Shown here: one piece after another, positions 51,565-61,473 of the stretch
Layout: every line of letters begins with the position of its first letter
Numbering within the stretch: position 1 is the first letter of the stretch
Assembly: GCA_021780225.1 (NCBI GenBank)
Contig: JAJXZF010000039.1
Location: 105,912 to 169,911, forward strand
Origin: Deltaproteobacteria bacterium
GTDB lineage: Bacteria; Desulfobacterota; Binatia; Binatales; Binataceae
Length of the DNA: 64,000 bases
Direction of reading: 5' to 3'
The notes under the pieces: model-generated
What the model saw: only the letters and a program-made list of their open reading frames with translations
The model's database searches: none
Told to the model about the DNA's origin: nothing
Program-made: the position numbers and the translations under genes

Positions 51565-54500
51565 TCAAATCCGCAGGATAATTCCGCGGGCCGGCGCGCC
51601 GGTCGCCAGCGCGATCGCGCGGACATAAAGCGCGACCTGCGCCCGGTACTCTTCCAGCCGCGCGTCCAGATTCGCGTCGGTCTTATAGTCCACCACGGTC
51701 CAGACTTGCGCTCGCGCCGCGTCCAGTTCCATATAAGCGAGGTCGATTACTCCCTCGACCAGAGCGCCATCCTCAAGAACCGCGCTGAGCGGCGTCTCCC
51801 TTCGCACTTGCGCCGCGGCCGCGGCGCGGCGCAACGGTTCGGATTGCAGCGCTTGCGCGACCGCCGCGACGGCAAACTCAATTTCGTCGGCGCCGGCGCC
51901 GACGATCCGCGCGAAATATTCCGCCTGCCGCGTGATTGCGGCGCGCTCCGCGTCCGGACGCACCCGCTCCATCACGGCATGCGCGAGCGCGCCGAACCGC
52001 CGCCCATGCGGACGATTCGGCGCGTGCGGCAGTTCAATCACTTCTATCGCTCCGCGTTCGGGCGCGGCGCCCGCTCCGATCGCCGAAATTTGGCTCGCCG
52101 TGACGATTTTGCGCGACGGCGTCGCCCCCGCGGCGAGCATTTGCGCGCGGCGCGCGCGCCAGCGCTCGTGCTCGATCCGCGACTGTTCGGACCGAACCTG
52201 CCGCTCGTCCGCCTGTAACAACGAATCCTGCCGCAGCCCCATCGTCTCGCGCACATTGAGCTGGAGCAGCGCGGTGTCCCACCAGACCACGCGATGCGTA
52301 CCGAGTTCCGGCCGATGCGTGCCCGGGGTCACGCCGGGTCCGCGCGTTCGCGCGTTCGGCGGACGAAAGCCGGCGCGCTCGGACTTGAACGGCGGGCATC
52401 CGGGGCCGCTCCGTTCGATCGGCGCGCGCACCTCCCTGGGTTCCGGATAAACCACCGGATGCAGCCGCGCGAGCCATCCGTCGCGCCGTTCGTCGCCGAC
52501 CGTCGGAACCACCAGCAGGTCGCGCGCCCGCGTCGTCGCGACGTAGAGCAGGCGCACCGCTTCCTCCTGCTCGCGGCGCATCTCGTCCGCTTCATGCTCG
52601 AGCAGTTCCCGCGGCGCGCATCCGGCCAGCCTGAGCGCGCACAGCCGCCGCTCGGAATCCAAAAAGCGGCCGGCGCGATTCGGCGTTTCGTTGCAGGTCG
52701 AATCGGCGAGTATCACGACCGGGAATTCGAGACCCTTGGCGCGATGCACCGTCATCAGGCGCACCCCTTCGGCGCCGTCCTCGACCACCGGAACGTCGCC
52801 CGCCTGCTCGCGTTCGCTCCGCTCTTCCAGATTTTCGAGGAAGCCGCGCATCGACCGCGCGCCGGTCCGGCCGTCGTAACGGCGCGCGATATCCATCAAC
52901 CGCCCGACGTTGGCGAGCGCCTGCTCGCCGTTGGGCCAAATCGCGATCGCGGCGTGGGCGCGGGTCGCCGCCAGCAGGCGCGCAATCGTCTCCGCGATCG
53001 GCCGCCGGTTGCGCTCATGATGGAGTCCGCGGAGTATCGCTAGCGCCTCCGGAATCTCGCACAAGCGCTCAGGGAGATCGGCCGGCGGCTCGAACGGATG
53101 CAGCCGGCCGGCCGTTGCGCGATATTCGAGCAGCGGACCGTCGGCGATCGCGAAGAGCGGCCCGTGCAGGGTCGCGAACGCCAGCAACTCGTCGTCGGGC
53201 CGCTCGATCGCGCCCAGCGCGTTGCGCAACGCCTCGATTTCCTCGCGCTGATGGAACGAACCGCCGCGCACGAGCACGTGCGGCACATGCCGCGCCTCGA
53301 GCGCGCGCACATAACGCCGCGTCACGTCGCGCCCATGCGAATTCATCCGCCGGAACAGGACGCATACATGCCGCGGCTGGACCGGAACGCGCAGATTCGG
53401 CGCCTCGCGTTCCGTCACCGTCCATCCGCTTTCCCTGACGAGCCATTTGATCCACGCCGCAATCGCGTCGGCCTCCGACTCTTCGATCCGCCACTTGGTG
53501 ATCGACCCGTAGTCGCCGTAGGGATTCGGCGCGGGCAGCGCGACTATCGCGGGCTGATCGGAATACGGCCGCCGGAAACCCTCCAGCGCGACGTACGCGG
53601 GCTGCGTCGGAGTTTCCTCTGGCGCCGGCGGCGTGAACGCATCCGCGAACGCCGCATTGATCATGCCCTGCAGTTCCGGTTCCGGCGTCGCGCGGAAACT
53701 CACCGCCAGGTACTCGATTTCCGCACCCGCCCGGACCAGCCGGCGCTTGATCGATTCGTAAAGCGCCACGTCCGCGCGCCGGAAACGATAAATCGATTGT
53801 TTCGGATCGCCGACCAGAAACAGCTTGCCCGCCGCCGGCCGCGCGGCGCGCCAGTCGGCGCAGGCCGGATCGTCCGCCGCAAGCAGCATCAGGATTTCCG
53901 CCTGCAACGGATCGGTGTCCTGAAATTCATCGACCAGAATATGGGTGAAACGGCGTTGCAGCTCGCCGCGCACCGCCGCGTCGCGGCGAATCAGATCGCG
54001 CGCCGTAAGCAGCAGATCGAGAAAATCGAGCCGCCCTTCGCGCCGCTTGATCTCCTGATATTCGGCGACCACCGGCCACAATTCGCGCCGCAGCAGCGGC
54101 GCCAGATTCGCACCGGCGTGGTCGCGAAACCGCTCGAGCCGCGCGCGCAGCTCGGCGCGCCGTTCGAGCACCGCCGCGCGCTCGATTTCGCCGAAAAATT
54201 CGCCGCCTCCGCGCCATCGCCAGCGCCCGTCGGCGCCGCCGAGCAGGGCCGTCAGGGCGTGCTCGAGCGCGTCGTAGTCGCGCGGCCGAACCCGTTCGAG
54301 CCGGGTCGCTTCCGCGATCGGCCGCGCGATTTCGTCAAGCGCGCGCGCCAGCCAATCCTGCGGATCGCCGCATCGCGCCAATTCGCCCAGTTCCGCGATT
54401 TCCGCGACCAGACCGTCGATCGCTGCGTCGCGCGCGAACGGCTCCTCGGCCCACTCGCAATCGAAATCGCGCCACTCGATCAATTCGCGCGCCGCCGCCA

Positions 54501-55062
54501 GCAACGCGGGCCGCGGCCCGTCGCGGTCGCCCGGATCGCGCCGGCGCAGAATCCGCCGCAAACCCTCGTCCGGCGCCGCCAGCGCCTGTTCGAACCAGCG
54601 CTCGAAGGCCTGCTCGATCATCTCCTCGGTTTCGTCGTCGCCGGCGACCGCGAATTCCGGATCGACGCCGGCCGCCACCGGATAGTCGCGCAGCAGGTCG
54701 GCGCAAAATGAATGGATCGTGCCGATTCGCGCCTCTTCGAGCTTGCGCAAGGCGTCGTTGAGACGGCCAAGCTCGGCAGCATCCGCCGCCGTGCGCCGCG
54801 CGCGTTCAATCTCGCCGCGCAAGCGCAGCTTGAGTTCGCCGGCGGCCTTGTCGGTGAACGTCACCGCCACAATCCGGTCGAGGCTGGCGACGCCCGCCGC
54901 CAGCGCCGCCGCGATCCTGCCCACCAGCGCGGTGGTTTTGCCCGCGCCCGCCGCCGCCTCGACGATCAGTGTCGCAGCGAAATCCGTGCGGATTCGCAAG
55001 CGCGCGCGGCTGTCGGCCAGCTCCGCCGGCGGCGCGTCTAGCGATGCTTCCTGAGCTGCCAT
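51565..55062 (-). CDS. addA: AddA-type helicase-nuclease (double-strand-break repair)
   Basis: A 1165-residue UvrD-like helicase with a RecB-type nuclease domain. Walker A EAAAGAGKTTALVG, motif II ILVDEFQDTDPLQAE, motif III LVGDPKQSIYRFRRAD, motif V VHRAKGLEFPVVIL, motif VI LLYVATTRARDLLV, and the nuclease motif WTVVDYKTDAN near the C-terminus are all present. With AddB it resects broken DNA ends for RecA. Its ATG lies inside the 3' end of addB (25-bp overlap). A Pro/Gly/Arg-rich insert near residues 875-915 is unusual. Confidence 0.95.
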   Translation of the reverse strand: MAAQEASLDAPPAELADSRARLRIRTDFAATLIVEAAAGAGKTTALVGRIAAALAAGVASLDRIVAVTFTDKAAGELKLRLRGEIERARRTAADAAELGRLNDALRKLEEARIGTIHSFCADLLRDYPVAAGVDPEFAVAGDDETEEMIEQAFERWFEQALAAPDEGLRRILRRRDPGDRDGPRPALLAAARELIEWRDFDCEWAEEPFARDAAIDGLVAEIAELGELARCGDPQDWLARALDEIARPIAEATRLERVRPRDYDALEHALTALLGGADGRWRWRGGGEFFGEIERAAVLERRAELRARLERFRDHAGANLAPLLRRELWPVVAEYQEIKRREGRLDFLDLLLTARDLIRRDAAVRGELQRRFTHILVDEFQDTDPLQAEILMLLAADDPACADWRAARPAAGKLFLVGDPKQSIYRFRRADVALYESIKRRLVRAGAEIEYLAVSFRATPEPELQGMINAAFADAFTPPAPEETPTQPAYVALEGFRRPYSDQPAIVALPAPNPYGDYGSITKWRIEESEADAIAAWIKWLVRESGWTVTEREAPNLRVPVQPRHVCVLFRRMNSHGRDVTRRYVRALEARHVPHVLVRGGSFHQREEIEALRNALGAIERPDDELLAFATLHGPLFAIADGPLLEYRATAGRLHPFEPPADLPERLCEIPEALAILRGLHHERNRRPIAETIARLLAATRAHAAIAIWPNGEQALANVGRLMDIARRYDGRTGARSMRGFLENLEERSEREQAGDVPVVEDGAEGVRLMTVHRAKGLEFPVVILADSTCNETPNRAGRFLDSERRLCALRLAGCAPRELLEHEADEMRREQEEAVRLLYVATTRARDLLVVPTVGDERRDGWLARLHPVVYPEPREVRAPIERSGPGCPPFKSERAGFRPPNARTRGPGVTPGTHRPELGTHRVVWWDTALLQLNVRETMGLRQDSLLQADERQVRSEQSRIEHERWRARRAQMLAAGATPSRKIVTASQISAIGAGAAPERGAIEVIELPHAPNRPHGRRFGALAHAVMERVRPDAERAAITRQAEYFARIVGAGADEIEFAVAAVAQALQSEPLRRAAAAAQVRRETPLSAVLEDGALVEGVIDLAYMELDAARAQVWTVVDYKTDANLDARLEEYRAQVALYVRAIALATGAPARGIILRI

Positions 55063-58000
55063 AATGCTTCCAGCCGCCGCGCCGCCGCGTTTGGTTTCCG
55101 GCCCGCCGGCGGTTCCATCGCGGCCCCGCCGGTCTTGTGGTTGACGCGCTCTTCTTCGTAAGGCCCGCAAACGCGGCGATAGTCGCAATACTCGCATTCG
55201 CCGCGGCCGGGCGCGGCCGGCAAAAATCCCTCCGTGATCGCGCCGCCGACCACCCCGGCGAATTTCGCCGCCGCCGTCCGCGTCGCCTGATCGAGCGTAA
55301 CCACGCGCTCCTCAAACCCCCCGGTCGCGGTGCAATAGTAAAGTCGGCCTGTCCCGACCGACTCGCCGAGAACCCGCTCCGCCGCCAGCGCGTAAAGCGC
55401 CGGCTGAAGCACGCGCCCGCCGCCGATAATGACGTTCCGATCCGCGCGCACGCGGCCGGTTTTGTAGTCGGTGATGCGCAGTTCGCGATTGGGCCCCCGC
55501 TCCACCAAATCGATCGATCCGCGCAGCTTCAATCCGACGCCGAGATCGATCGCCTCTGGCACGCTCGCCGGATCGGCCTGCGCGCGGTCCTTCAGGCCGA
55601 AGGCAAGTTCAAACCGTTCCGGCCGCCACATCGGCGCCGCTTCCGCCATGCGCCGCAGCCACTCGCGCAAATCCGCGCGAATCGAGTCGATGCCGTCGAG
55701 CCATACGCGCTCGATCGCCGGCCACAGCCGCTCCCGATACTCCGCCGCAACGCGCTCGATATGCGTCTCCAGCTCGGTTTGCGCTTCCGGCAGCGTCGCC
55801 ACCGTTACCGGCAGCGCGCCGGCGGCGCGTAGCGCGGTCAAGATTTCGTATTGGACCTCATGGAACAAAGCGCCGCGCGTCAACGGATCGATCGTGTCGA
55901 TCGCTTCCGCCTCTTCGCGCGGCTCGATCCGCTGAATCGCATAAAGGAAAAATCGATATGGACAGGCCGCGTAATGCTGCAACGCGGTCGCCGAATACGA
56001 TCGGGCGCTGGTGCGATGCGCCGCAAGCGCCGTTTGTTCGGCCAGCTCCGGGTCCACCATGCCGTCGTTGCGCGTCCACAGGCGCCGCCAGCGCCGCGCC
56101 CGCGCGCGCAACGCGCGGCCCAGATGCGGATTCGCGGAAAGCAGGTAATGCGCGGCGCCTTCCGTCGATTCGGCATCGCCGCCGCCCAGCCGATCGAGCA
56201 GCGCCAGGTCGAATTCCGCCTCGTCGATCGCGTCCTCGGGACGTTCCGGAGCGGGCCATCCCGGCCGCCGCGCGCGCTCGCCCGCCGCGCGCCGCGCGAG
56301 TTCGTCGAAGCCCGGCAGCCGGCCCTCCGCGGCGCGCAGGATTTCCAGCGCGTAAAAAGAGGGCACTCGCGGCCGGCCGTGCTCCAAATCCACGCGCGGA
56401 TAAGTCACCATCAAGCGGCGGCGCGCCGCGCCGACGACCAGTTTGAGCGCCAGCCGCTCGCGCGCGATTCGTTCCGCCTGAGTCGCCAGCGCGGCGTCGA
56501 TCCGGCGCCGTTCGGCGTCGCGCAGCAGGGGATCTTCGACAAGTTTCCGCGGAAAGCCGCGTTCCGCGAGTCCGGGCGCGATCACGACGTCGAACGCCAT
56601 GCCGCGCAGCGCTTCGGGCGTGCCGACGAAAACCGCGCCCGCCCGCCGCGTGGTTCGCGGCGGTTCCGTGCGGCCCAGGCGCCGGCCCAATACCACGCGC
56701 ACTTCGGCCAGCGTAACCGGTCCGACCGGGCCCATCGGACGCAATTCGGCAAGCGCGCGCAGCGCCTCGCCCGCGTCGCGAATCGCCGTCGCCGCGAGCG
56801 CTTCCAGTCGATCCAGCCACTCATCCCACGGCGCCGCGGCGGGCAATTCCGCGAGCGCGCCGATTATCGGCAGCGCGACCTTGCGCAGATGTTCGAGGTC
56901 GGCGATTTCGCGATCCAATGCGCCGGCGGCGGCCCCGTCCTCCGCTTCAAGCGCGACGCGTTTGAGGCGCAGTTCCGCGTCGAGTCCCGCCAGCCGGCGC
57001 ACCCACCGCTCGCGTCCGCCGATCACCGCCGCATCGACCAGCAATTTTTCCCATCGCCACGGCGCGCGCGATCCGGCGTCCGGCGCGTCGGCCGCAAGCT
57101 CCCGCCGATCGGCCGCGCCGATTTCTCCATACGCGCGCTCCAGCGCAATGTCCGGGAAAATTCCGCCGGACGGAAGCACGGGCGAGCTCTCCGCCGACGC
57201 CTCGGGCAATTGCGCAAGCGAAAGATATTCGCCGAAGCGCCGCGCCGAAAATTTTTCGGCCGCGCACGCCAGCAGCGCCAACAGCGCCCGTCCTCGCGGT
57301 TCGGGCCGCGCGCATTCCGCGGCGAACCACGCTGGAATGCCCGCGCGGGCGAACGTTTCTTCGAGATATGGCGCGTAGCGGAAGCCGTCGCGCGCGGCCA
57401 CCGCGATCCGATCGAAGGGAACGCCCGCGCCCGCTTCGGCCAATATTCTCCGCGCAATCTCGACGCATTCCTGCATCTCGCCGGCCGCCGACGCCAGCGC
57501 CACCGAATCATCGAGCGCGCAGGTTTCCGGCTCGGACGAAGCGAACAAATGCCGCCGCAATCGCGTCAACGAATTCTCCGCGGCGCCGCCGCCGGACGAA
57601 GCCGCCGCATCGGTGTCATCCGGCGGTTCGGGCAACTCGATCGGCAGGTTCGCGCGGGCCGCCGCGGCGAGCAGCAGGTCGAACGCGCGATCGTCGCCGG
57701 CCGGGAGCGTCGCGAGCGTGCGCGGCGCGCGCTCGGCCAGCGCCGCGGCGAGTTCCGCCTTGCGCGCGGAATCAATCCGCACGTCGAGCAGGATCGCCGG
57801 GACGCCAACGAGCGGTCCCGCCGGAACATCGTCGAGCGCGGCCCGCGCGCCGGAGAAGATTTCGGCCAAATCCGCCAGCCGGGCCGAACGCAACTCCAAT
57901 CCGAACCGTTCGAGCAGCGCGGCGAGCGCGGGGCCGCCCGGTTCGACCGCGCCGAGCGCGTCCGCGCCAATTCCGGCCATCCGCAATTCGGCCATGGTTT

Positions 58001-58379
58001 GCGCGAGCGCGCGGGGAAACCCGGGACGGTCCGCGACCGGCGCGAACCAGGCCAGCGCGGGATCGTCGCGCAATGCAAACGCGGTCCGCGCCGCGACGGC
58101 TTCGAGCGCCAGGCCTTCGGCGGGAACCAGGCCCGCGTCGGCCAGCCGCACCGACGCGAGCGCGGCCGCCAGATGGTCGAAGCTCATCCGATAAAGCCCG
58201 AAGCGCGCGCCGCCCCGCGCCTCGATCGATCGCGCAAGGTCGGCCGCGGCCATTCCGTTCGCGGCGGCGATCAAGGCCGGCTCAGCCGGCCCGGTCTCCA
58301 ACAAAAATCGCTCCGCCGCCGCGAGGCGCGCCGCGGCGCTCGCGGAACGGACGATCGTTATTTTTCTCGATGAACTCAT
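55038..58379 (-). CDS. addB: AddB-type nuclease subunit
   Basis: A 1113-residue partner of AddA. The N-terminal helicase-like part lacks a Walker A motif, as in AddB proteins that recognise Chi. The C-terminal nuclease has RITDYKTGRVR. The four iron-sulfur cysteines are visible: one in HYAACPYRFFLY and three in GECEYCDYRRVCGPY. It starts MSSSRKITIVRSASAA. The sequence is very rich in Ala and Arg, which produces long false antisense frames. Confidence 0.92.
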   Translation of the reverse strand: MSSSRKITIVRSASAAARLAAAERFLLETGPAEPALIAAANGMAAADLARSIEARGGARFGLYRMSFDHLAAALASVRLADAGLVPAEGLALEAVAARTAFALRDDPALAWFAPVADRPGFPRALAQTMAELRMAGIGADALGAVEPGGPALAALLERFGLELRSARLADLAEIFSGARAALDDVPAGPLVGVPAILLDVRIDSARKAELAAALAERAPRTLATLPAGDDRAFDLLLAAAARANLPIELPEPPDDTDAAASSGGGAAENSLTRLRRHLFASSEPETCALDDSVALASAAGEMQECVEIARRILAEAGAGVPFDRIAVAARDGFRYAPYLEETFARAGIPAWFAAECARPEPRGRALLALLACAAEKFSARRFGEYLSLAQLPEASAESSPVLPSGGIFPDIALERAYGEIGAADRRELAADAPDAGSRAPWRWEKLLVDAAVIGGRERWVRRLAGLDAELRLKRVALEAEDGAAAGALDREIADLEHLRKVALPIIGALAELPAAAPWDEWLDRLEALAATAIRDAGEALRALAELRPMGPVGPVTLAEVRVVLGRRLGRTEPPRTTRRAGAVFVGTPEALRGMAFDVVIAPGLAERGFPRKLVEDPLLRDAERRRIDAALATQAERIARERLALKLVVGAARRRLMVTYPRVDLEHGRPRVPSFYALEILRAAEGRLPGFDELARRAAGERARRPGWPAPERPEDAIDEAEFDLALLDRLGGGDAESTEGAAHYLLSANPHLGRALRARARRWRRLWTRNDGMVDPELAEQTALAAHRTSARSYSATALQHYAACPYRFFLYAIQRIEPREEAEAIDTIDPLTRGALFHEVQYEILTALRAAGALPVTVATLPEAQTELETHIERVAAEYRERLWPAIERVWLDGIDSIRADLREWLRRMAEAAPMWRPERFELAFGLKDRAQADPASVPEAIDLGVGLKLRGSIDLVERGPNRELRITDYKTGRVRADRNVIIGGGRVLQPALYALAAERVLGESVGTGRLYYCTATGGFEERVVTLDQATRTAAAKFAGVVGGAITEGFLPAAPGRGECEYCDYRRVCGPYEEERVNHKTGGAAMEPPAGRKPNAAARRLEALWQLRKHR

Positions 58380-58589
58380 CGGCGCGCGCACTCGGACGAG
58401 AATGATCGTGGGCCGCGCGGCGGCCGCTCAGCAAGCGCGGCGCGCACGCCGAATCCACAACCAGCGGCGGCGCTGTGCATCCCTTGACGATGCGGCGCAG
58501 CGACCGCCCGGGATGGAATGGTTCGGCTATCGGCGCGTGCGACCCGGCGCATCGCCTGCGATGCTACGTGCGGCGCGGACAACGGTTGT

Positions 58590-58611
58590 CGAAAAATCCG
58601 CCGCGCGGCGG
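58590..58611 (-). terminator. Terminator of the MOSC genes
   Basis: CCGCCGCGCGGCGG (58598-58611) forms a hairpin; on the minus strand it is followed by ATTTTTC. It lies directly after the stop of the MOSC gene 58617-59459. Confidence 0.75.
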
Positions 58612-58616
58612 CGCGA

Positions 58617-59459
58617 TCACTCGGCAATCCAGACCGGATCGCCCACTCTGACCGTACCCGGCGCGCCGATCGACGCGAATACGCCGAGCGTCGCGCGATG
58701 CGCCTCCGCGATCGTGCGCAGCACCCGCAGATCGCGCGGCAGATCGCTCTGCCGATGCGTCGTCATCACGCAGCGGAGCGCGGGATGCCCCGAGATGATT
58801 TTGACGCCGCCGATTTCGATCGTTGCGCCGAGCCATCCGTCCTCGATGAAGCCTTTGGCCTCCGCGCCCGTATCGACGACGATATTCGGGCGGAAACGGC
58901 GCGCGTCGAGCAGCGCGTCCGGTCCGATCGCCGCTGCGACGTGCGCCAGCGTGCCGGTCGCCAGCAGATGGATTTCGGCGGAATCGAAAAATCCCCCGTT
59001 GAGCAGCGAAAAACTCGGCGGCATCGTCGCGCGCGTCAAACCCGGCATCACCTGCTCGATCGGCACGTCGGCGAAAATCGTATCGGGATCGATGCCGGCC
59101 CGCGTATGCTGCTTGGGGCGGGCGCGTTCGACCGCCACTTCGCGCCCGAGGAAGCTCGAAAGTTCGCCCGCGGTTTCGGCATCGGCGGGATCGAGCGTGC
59201 GGCCGTCCGGCAACGCGATTTTAACCGGCGTTTCGGCGTCCGCCGACGGCTCGTCCGCGTAGCGCGCGCCGAGCTCGAGCATCCGCGCGAATTTCTTGGC
59301 GCTGATGATAAAGCCGGTCGCGGTCTCGCGCAGCGCCCACGCGCGATCGCCGATCGCTCCGTGCTCGCCGATCGCCAGCGCTTCGAGCCGCTCGCCAAGC
59401 ATCGATTTCACCGGATACCGGTACAATTCCTTGACCACGCCGGCCTGATGTCTTGCCAT
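58617..59459 (-). CDS. MOSC-domain protein (molybdenum cofactor/sulfur-carrier type), copy 2
   Basis: A 280-residue protein: N-terminal MOSC_N beta-barrel (VVKELYRYPVKSMLGERLEA) and MOSC domain with HLLATGTLAHV, DARRFRPNIVV and ALRCVMTTHRQSDLPRD. The Cys in ALRCVMTT corresponds to the molybdenum-ligand Cys of mARC/YiiM-like proteins. It follows a paralogue (59511-60296), 51 bp apart, same strand. It may reduce N-hydroxylated compounds or deliver sulfur; the substrate is unknown. Confidence 0.92.
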   Translation of the reverse strand: MARHQAGVVKELYRYPVKSMLGERLEALAIGEHGAIGDRAWALRETATGFIISAKKFARMLELGARYADEPSADAETPVKIALPDGRTLDPADAETAGELSSFLGREVAVERARPKQHTRAGIDPDTIFADVPIEQVMPGLTRATMPPSFSLLNGGFFDSAEIHLLATGTLAHVAAAIGPDALLDARRFRPNIVVDTGAEAKGFIEDGWLGATIEIGGVKIISGHPALRCVMTTHRQSDLPRDLRVLRTIAEAHRATLGVFASIGAPGTVRVGDPVWIAE

Positions 59460-59510
59460 AACTCTCGTTTTCACCCGGCGCGTTTCCGCGCGCTCAAAAT
59501 CCTGATCCAA

Positions 59511-60296
59511 TCATTTCGCCAGCGCGACTTCGTCGCCCACGCGGACCAATCCACCCGCGGCGACGGCGGCGAACACGCCGACGTAAGCCTGATGATGCTC
59601 CCACGCGGCGCGCAGCGTCTCCGGCCGATGCGGCAGTTCGTCCTGCGGCCAGATCGTCATCGCGCAGCGGAGCGCGGGACGCGCCCCGGCGATCCGGACC
59701 TCGCCGCCAATTTCGATCGTCCCTTCCAGCCATCGGTCTTCGACGAATCCATCCGTGTCCGGCGCCGTCTCGACAAGAATATTAGGCCGGAAACGGCGCG
59801 GGTCGAAATCCGCCGCCGGTTCGAGCCGCCGCAGATGCGCGAGCGTGCCGGTGGCCAGCAGATGTAGCACGTCTTCATCGAAGAAATCGCGCGGCGGCAG
59901 CGGCGCCTCTCCCCGCATAATCGCCTCGCGCTCGGCCGGGCTGAGCGGCGCCGTTCGGATACGCTCGAAGCGAACCTCCCGCTTGAGCATCGCGCCGACC
60001 TCCGCAGCCGCCTCGGCGCCGCCGGCGTCATAAATCCGTCCGTCCGGCGTTTCGATTCGCGCTCGCGCATCGGAGTCCGCCGCGGGATCGCCCTGCCAGA
60101 ACGCGCGCGCTTCGAGCATCCGCGGAAACGCCCGCGCGCTGATCGCACCGCCGTAGCCGGTATCGACGACCGCCCACTCGCGATCGCCGGCGATTCCGCG
60201 CTCGCTCACGAGCGCCGTTGCGAGCGCCTCGCCGCGCATCGATTTCACCGGATAGCGCCAGAGCGCCGTGACCGTGCCGATTCGCCGCCGTCCCAT
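59511..60296 (-). CDS. MOSC-domain protein, copy 1
   Basis: A 261-residue paralogue of the gene downstream: GTVTALWRYPVKSMRGEALA (MOSC_N), HLLATGTLAHLRRLEPAADF, DPRRFRPNILVET and ALRCAMTIWPQDELPHRPE with the conserved Cys. The two proteins differ throughout, so the duplication is old. Both need molybdenum cofactor, to which moaA at 5532-6530 contributes. Confidence 0.92.
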   Translation of the reverse strand: MGRRRIGTVTALWRYPVKSMRGEALATALVSERGIAGDREWAVVDTGYGGAISARAFPRMLEARAFWQGDPAADSDARARIETPDGRIYDAGGAEAAAEVGAMLKREVRFERIRTAPLSPAEREAIMRGEAPLPPRDFFDEDVLHLLATGTLAHLRRLEPAADFDPRRFRPNILVETAPDTDGFVEDRWLEGTIEIGGEVRIAGARPALRCAMTIWPQDELPHRPETLRAAWEHHQAYVGVFAAVAAGGLVRVGDEVALAK

Positions 60297-60414
60297 CTGA
60301 GGCGCCGGCCCGCCATTCGCGACGCGGCCCAGCGCGCCCGGAATCTAAACGATCCAGCGCCGCTCGTACAAACCCGCGCCGATTAACCAGTGATTTACCG
60401 CGATGGCCGAAACG

Positions 60415-60570
60415 TTATTTGCCCAGGAGCGAAAGCGCCGTCCTGAGCGGCGCATCGGAAATCTGAATCAACCCGGCAAACGGCCGGTCAAGCTCGATAA
60501 TCAGATAGAGCGCGCCGCACGTCGGATGGCGGGCGTCAAATCGGGCTAAGTCTTGCTTTTCCCGCCAATC
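60415..60570 (-). pseudogene. C-terminal remnant of a DUF4239 (bestrophin-like) membrane protein
   Basis: On the minus strand a frame reads CGALYLIIELDRPFAGLIQI, then SDAPLRTALSLLGK and TAA. This is the characteristic ending of DUF4239 proteins. Upstream the frame is closed by a stop near 60575 and no start exists, so only the last ~50 codons remain. The rest of the gap 60297-60683 holds nothing else I can assign. Confidence 0.65.
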
Positions 60571-60683
60571 GGATTAAACAGCAGCAAGGCGAGCGATGGG
60601 GAAACGCTCGCCGATCATATAAATCAGCCGGACGGAATGTTCCTGGATGAACCGGTTTCCTTAACACGAGGAGAGTTAACGGA

Positions 60684-61433
60684 ATGACCGCCAGACAGAA
60701 CCTGAAGTATCAGTTGATGGCCGCCTACAGCGGCTTCGCCTTCGAAATTCTCTTCACGATTTTCTGGGGCGTCTTCGGCCGCAATCTGCCGCCCGTTTCG
60801 CCGAGCCTGAGCGGAGCGGCGCTGGCGGCGTACTTCGCGAATCATCACACGTCGATTCTCTTCGGCAACAGCATGACCGCGCTGGTCGCCGTGTTGTGGA
60901 TTCCGTGGACGGCGCAACTGACGGTCGTGATGCGCCGCATCGAAGGCCCAAGCCCGATCCTGACCATCATTCAACTGATCGGCGGCATCCTGACCGCGTG
61001 GGTGTTGATGTTCTGTCCGGCGATCTGGGCGGTCGCGGCGTTCCGTCCCGATATCGACCCGAACACGATTCGGATGGTCAACGATCTCGGCTTCATCCTG
61101 TTCAACATCACCTATGCCGTTACGTCGGTGCAGGCGATCGCGGCGGGATTGGTCGGCCTCGCGGACGGCAACGAACATCCGGTGTTCCCGCGATGGGTCT
61201 CCGGATGGGCGATCTTCGCCGGCATCAGCTTTATTCCACTGACGACGATGCCGTTTTTCAAGACCGGGCCGCTCGCGTGGAACGGCGCGATCTGCTTCTG
61301 GGGCCTGTTCGGAACCTATTTCATCTGGACCGCCTCGATGGGCTATTGCATGGCTAAGGACGCGAGCCGCCGCCTGCGCGCCGAAAGCGAGATGGAACTC
61401 CCTCATCCCCGCTCGGCGGCCGAGGCGTCCTGA
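60684..61433 (+). CDS. Seven-helix membrane protein of unknown function
   Basis: A 249-residue protein with an excellent GAGGAGAG ribosome site. The start MTARQNLKYQLMAAYSGFAF is followed by about seven hydrophobic helices, for example GNSMTALVAVLWIPWTAQLT and IIQLIGGILTAWVLMFCPAI. Related proteins are, as I recall, common in actinobacteria and uncultured soil lineages near lipid- or sterol-catabolism genes, without a known role. It stands alone. Confidence 0.82.
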   Translation: MTARQNLKYQLMAAYSGFAFEILFTIFWGVFGRNLPPVSPSLSGAALAAYFANHHTSILFGNSMTALVAVLWIPWTAQLTVVMRRIEGPSPILTIIQLIGGILTAWVLMFCPAIWAVAAFRPDIDPNTIRMVNDLGFILFNITYAVTSVQAIAAGLVGLADGNEHPVFPRWVSGWAIFAGISFIPLTTMPFFKTGPLAWNGAICFWGLFGTYFIWTASMGYCMAKDASRRLRAESEMELPHPRSAAEAS

Positions 61434-61473
61434 GAAACTAACGCACCCGGCCTGCACCCCAACTTACCCGCAT

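Noticed and set aside
55851..58373. An 840-codon plus-strand frame opposite addB
   Set aside because: Arg/Gln/Phe-rich, no motif, antisense to a gene with clear AddB nuclease and Fe-S motifs.
60403..60549. A 48-codon plus-strand frame MAETLFAQERKRRPERR
   Set aside because: No ribosome site, very basic composition, and it is antisense to the recognisable DUF4239 ending.
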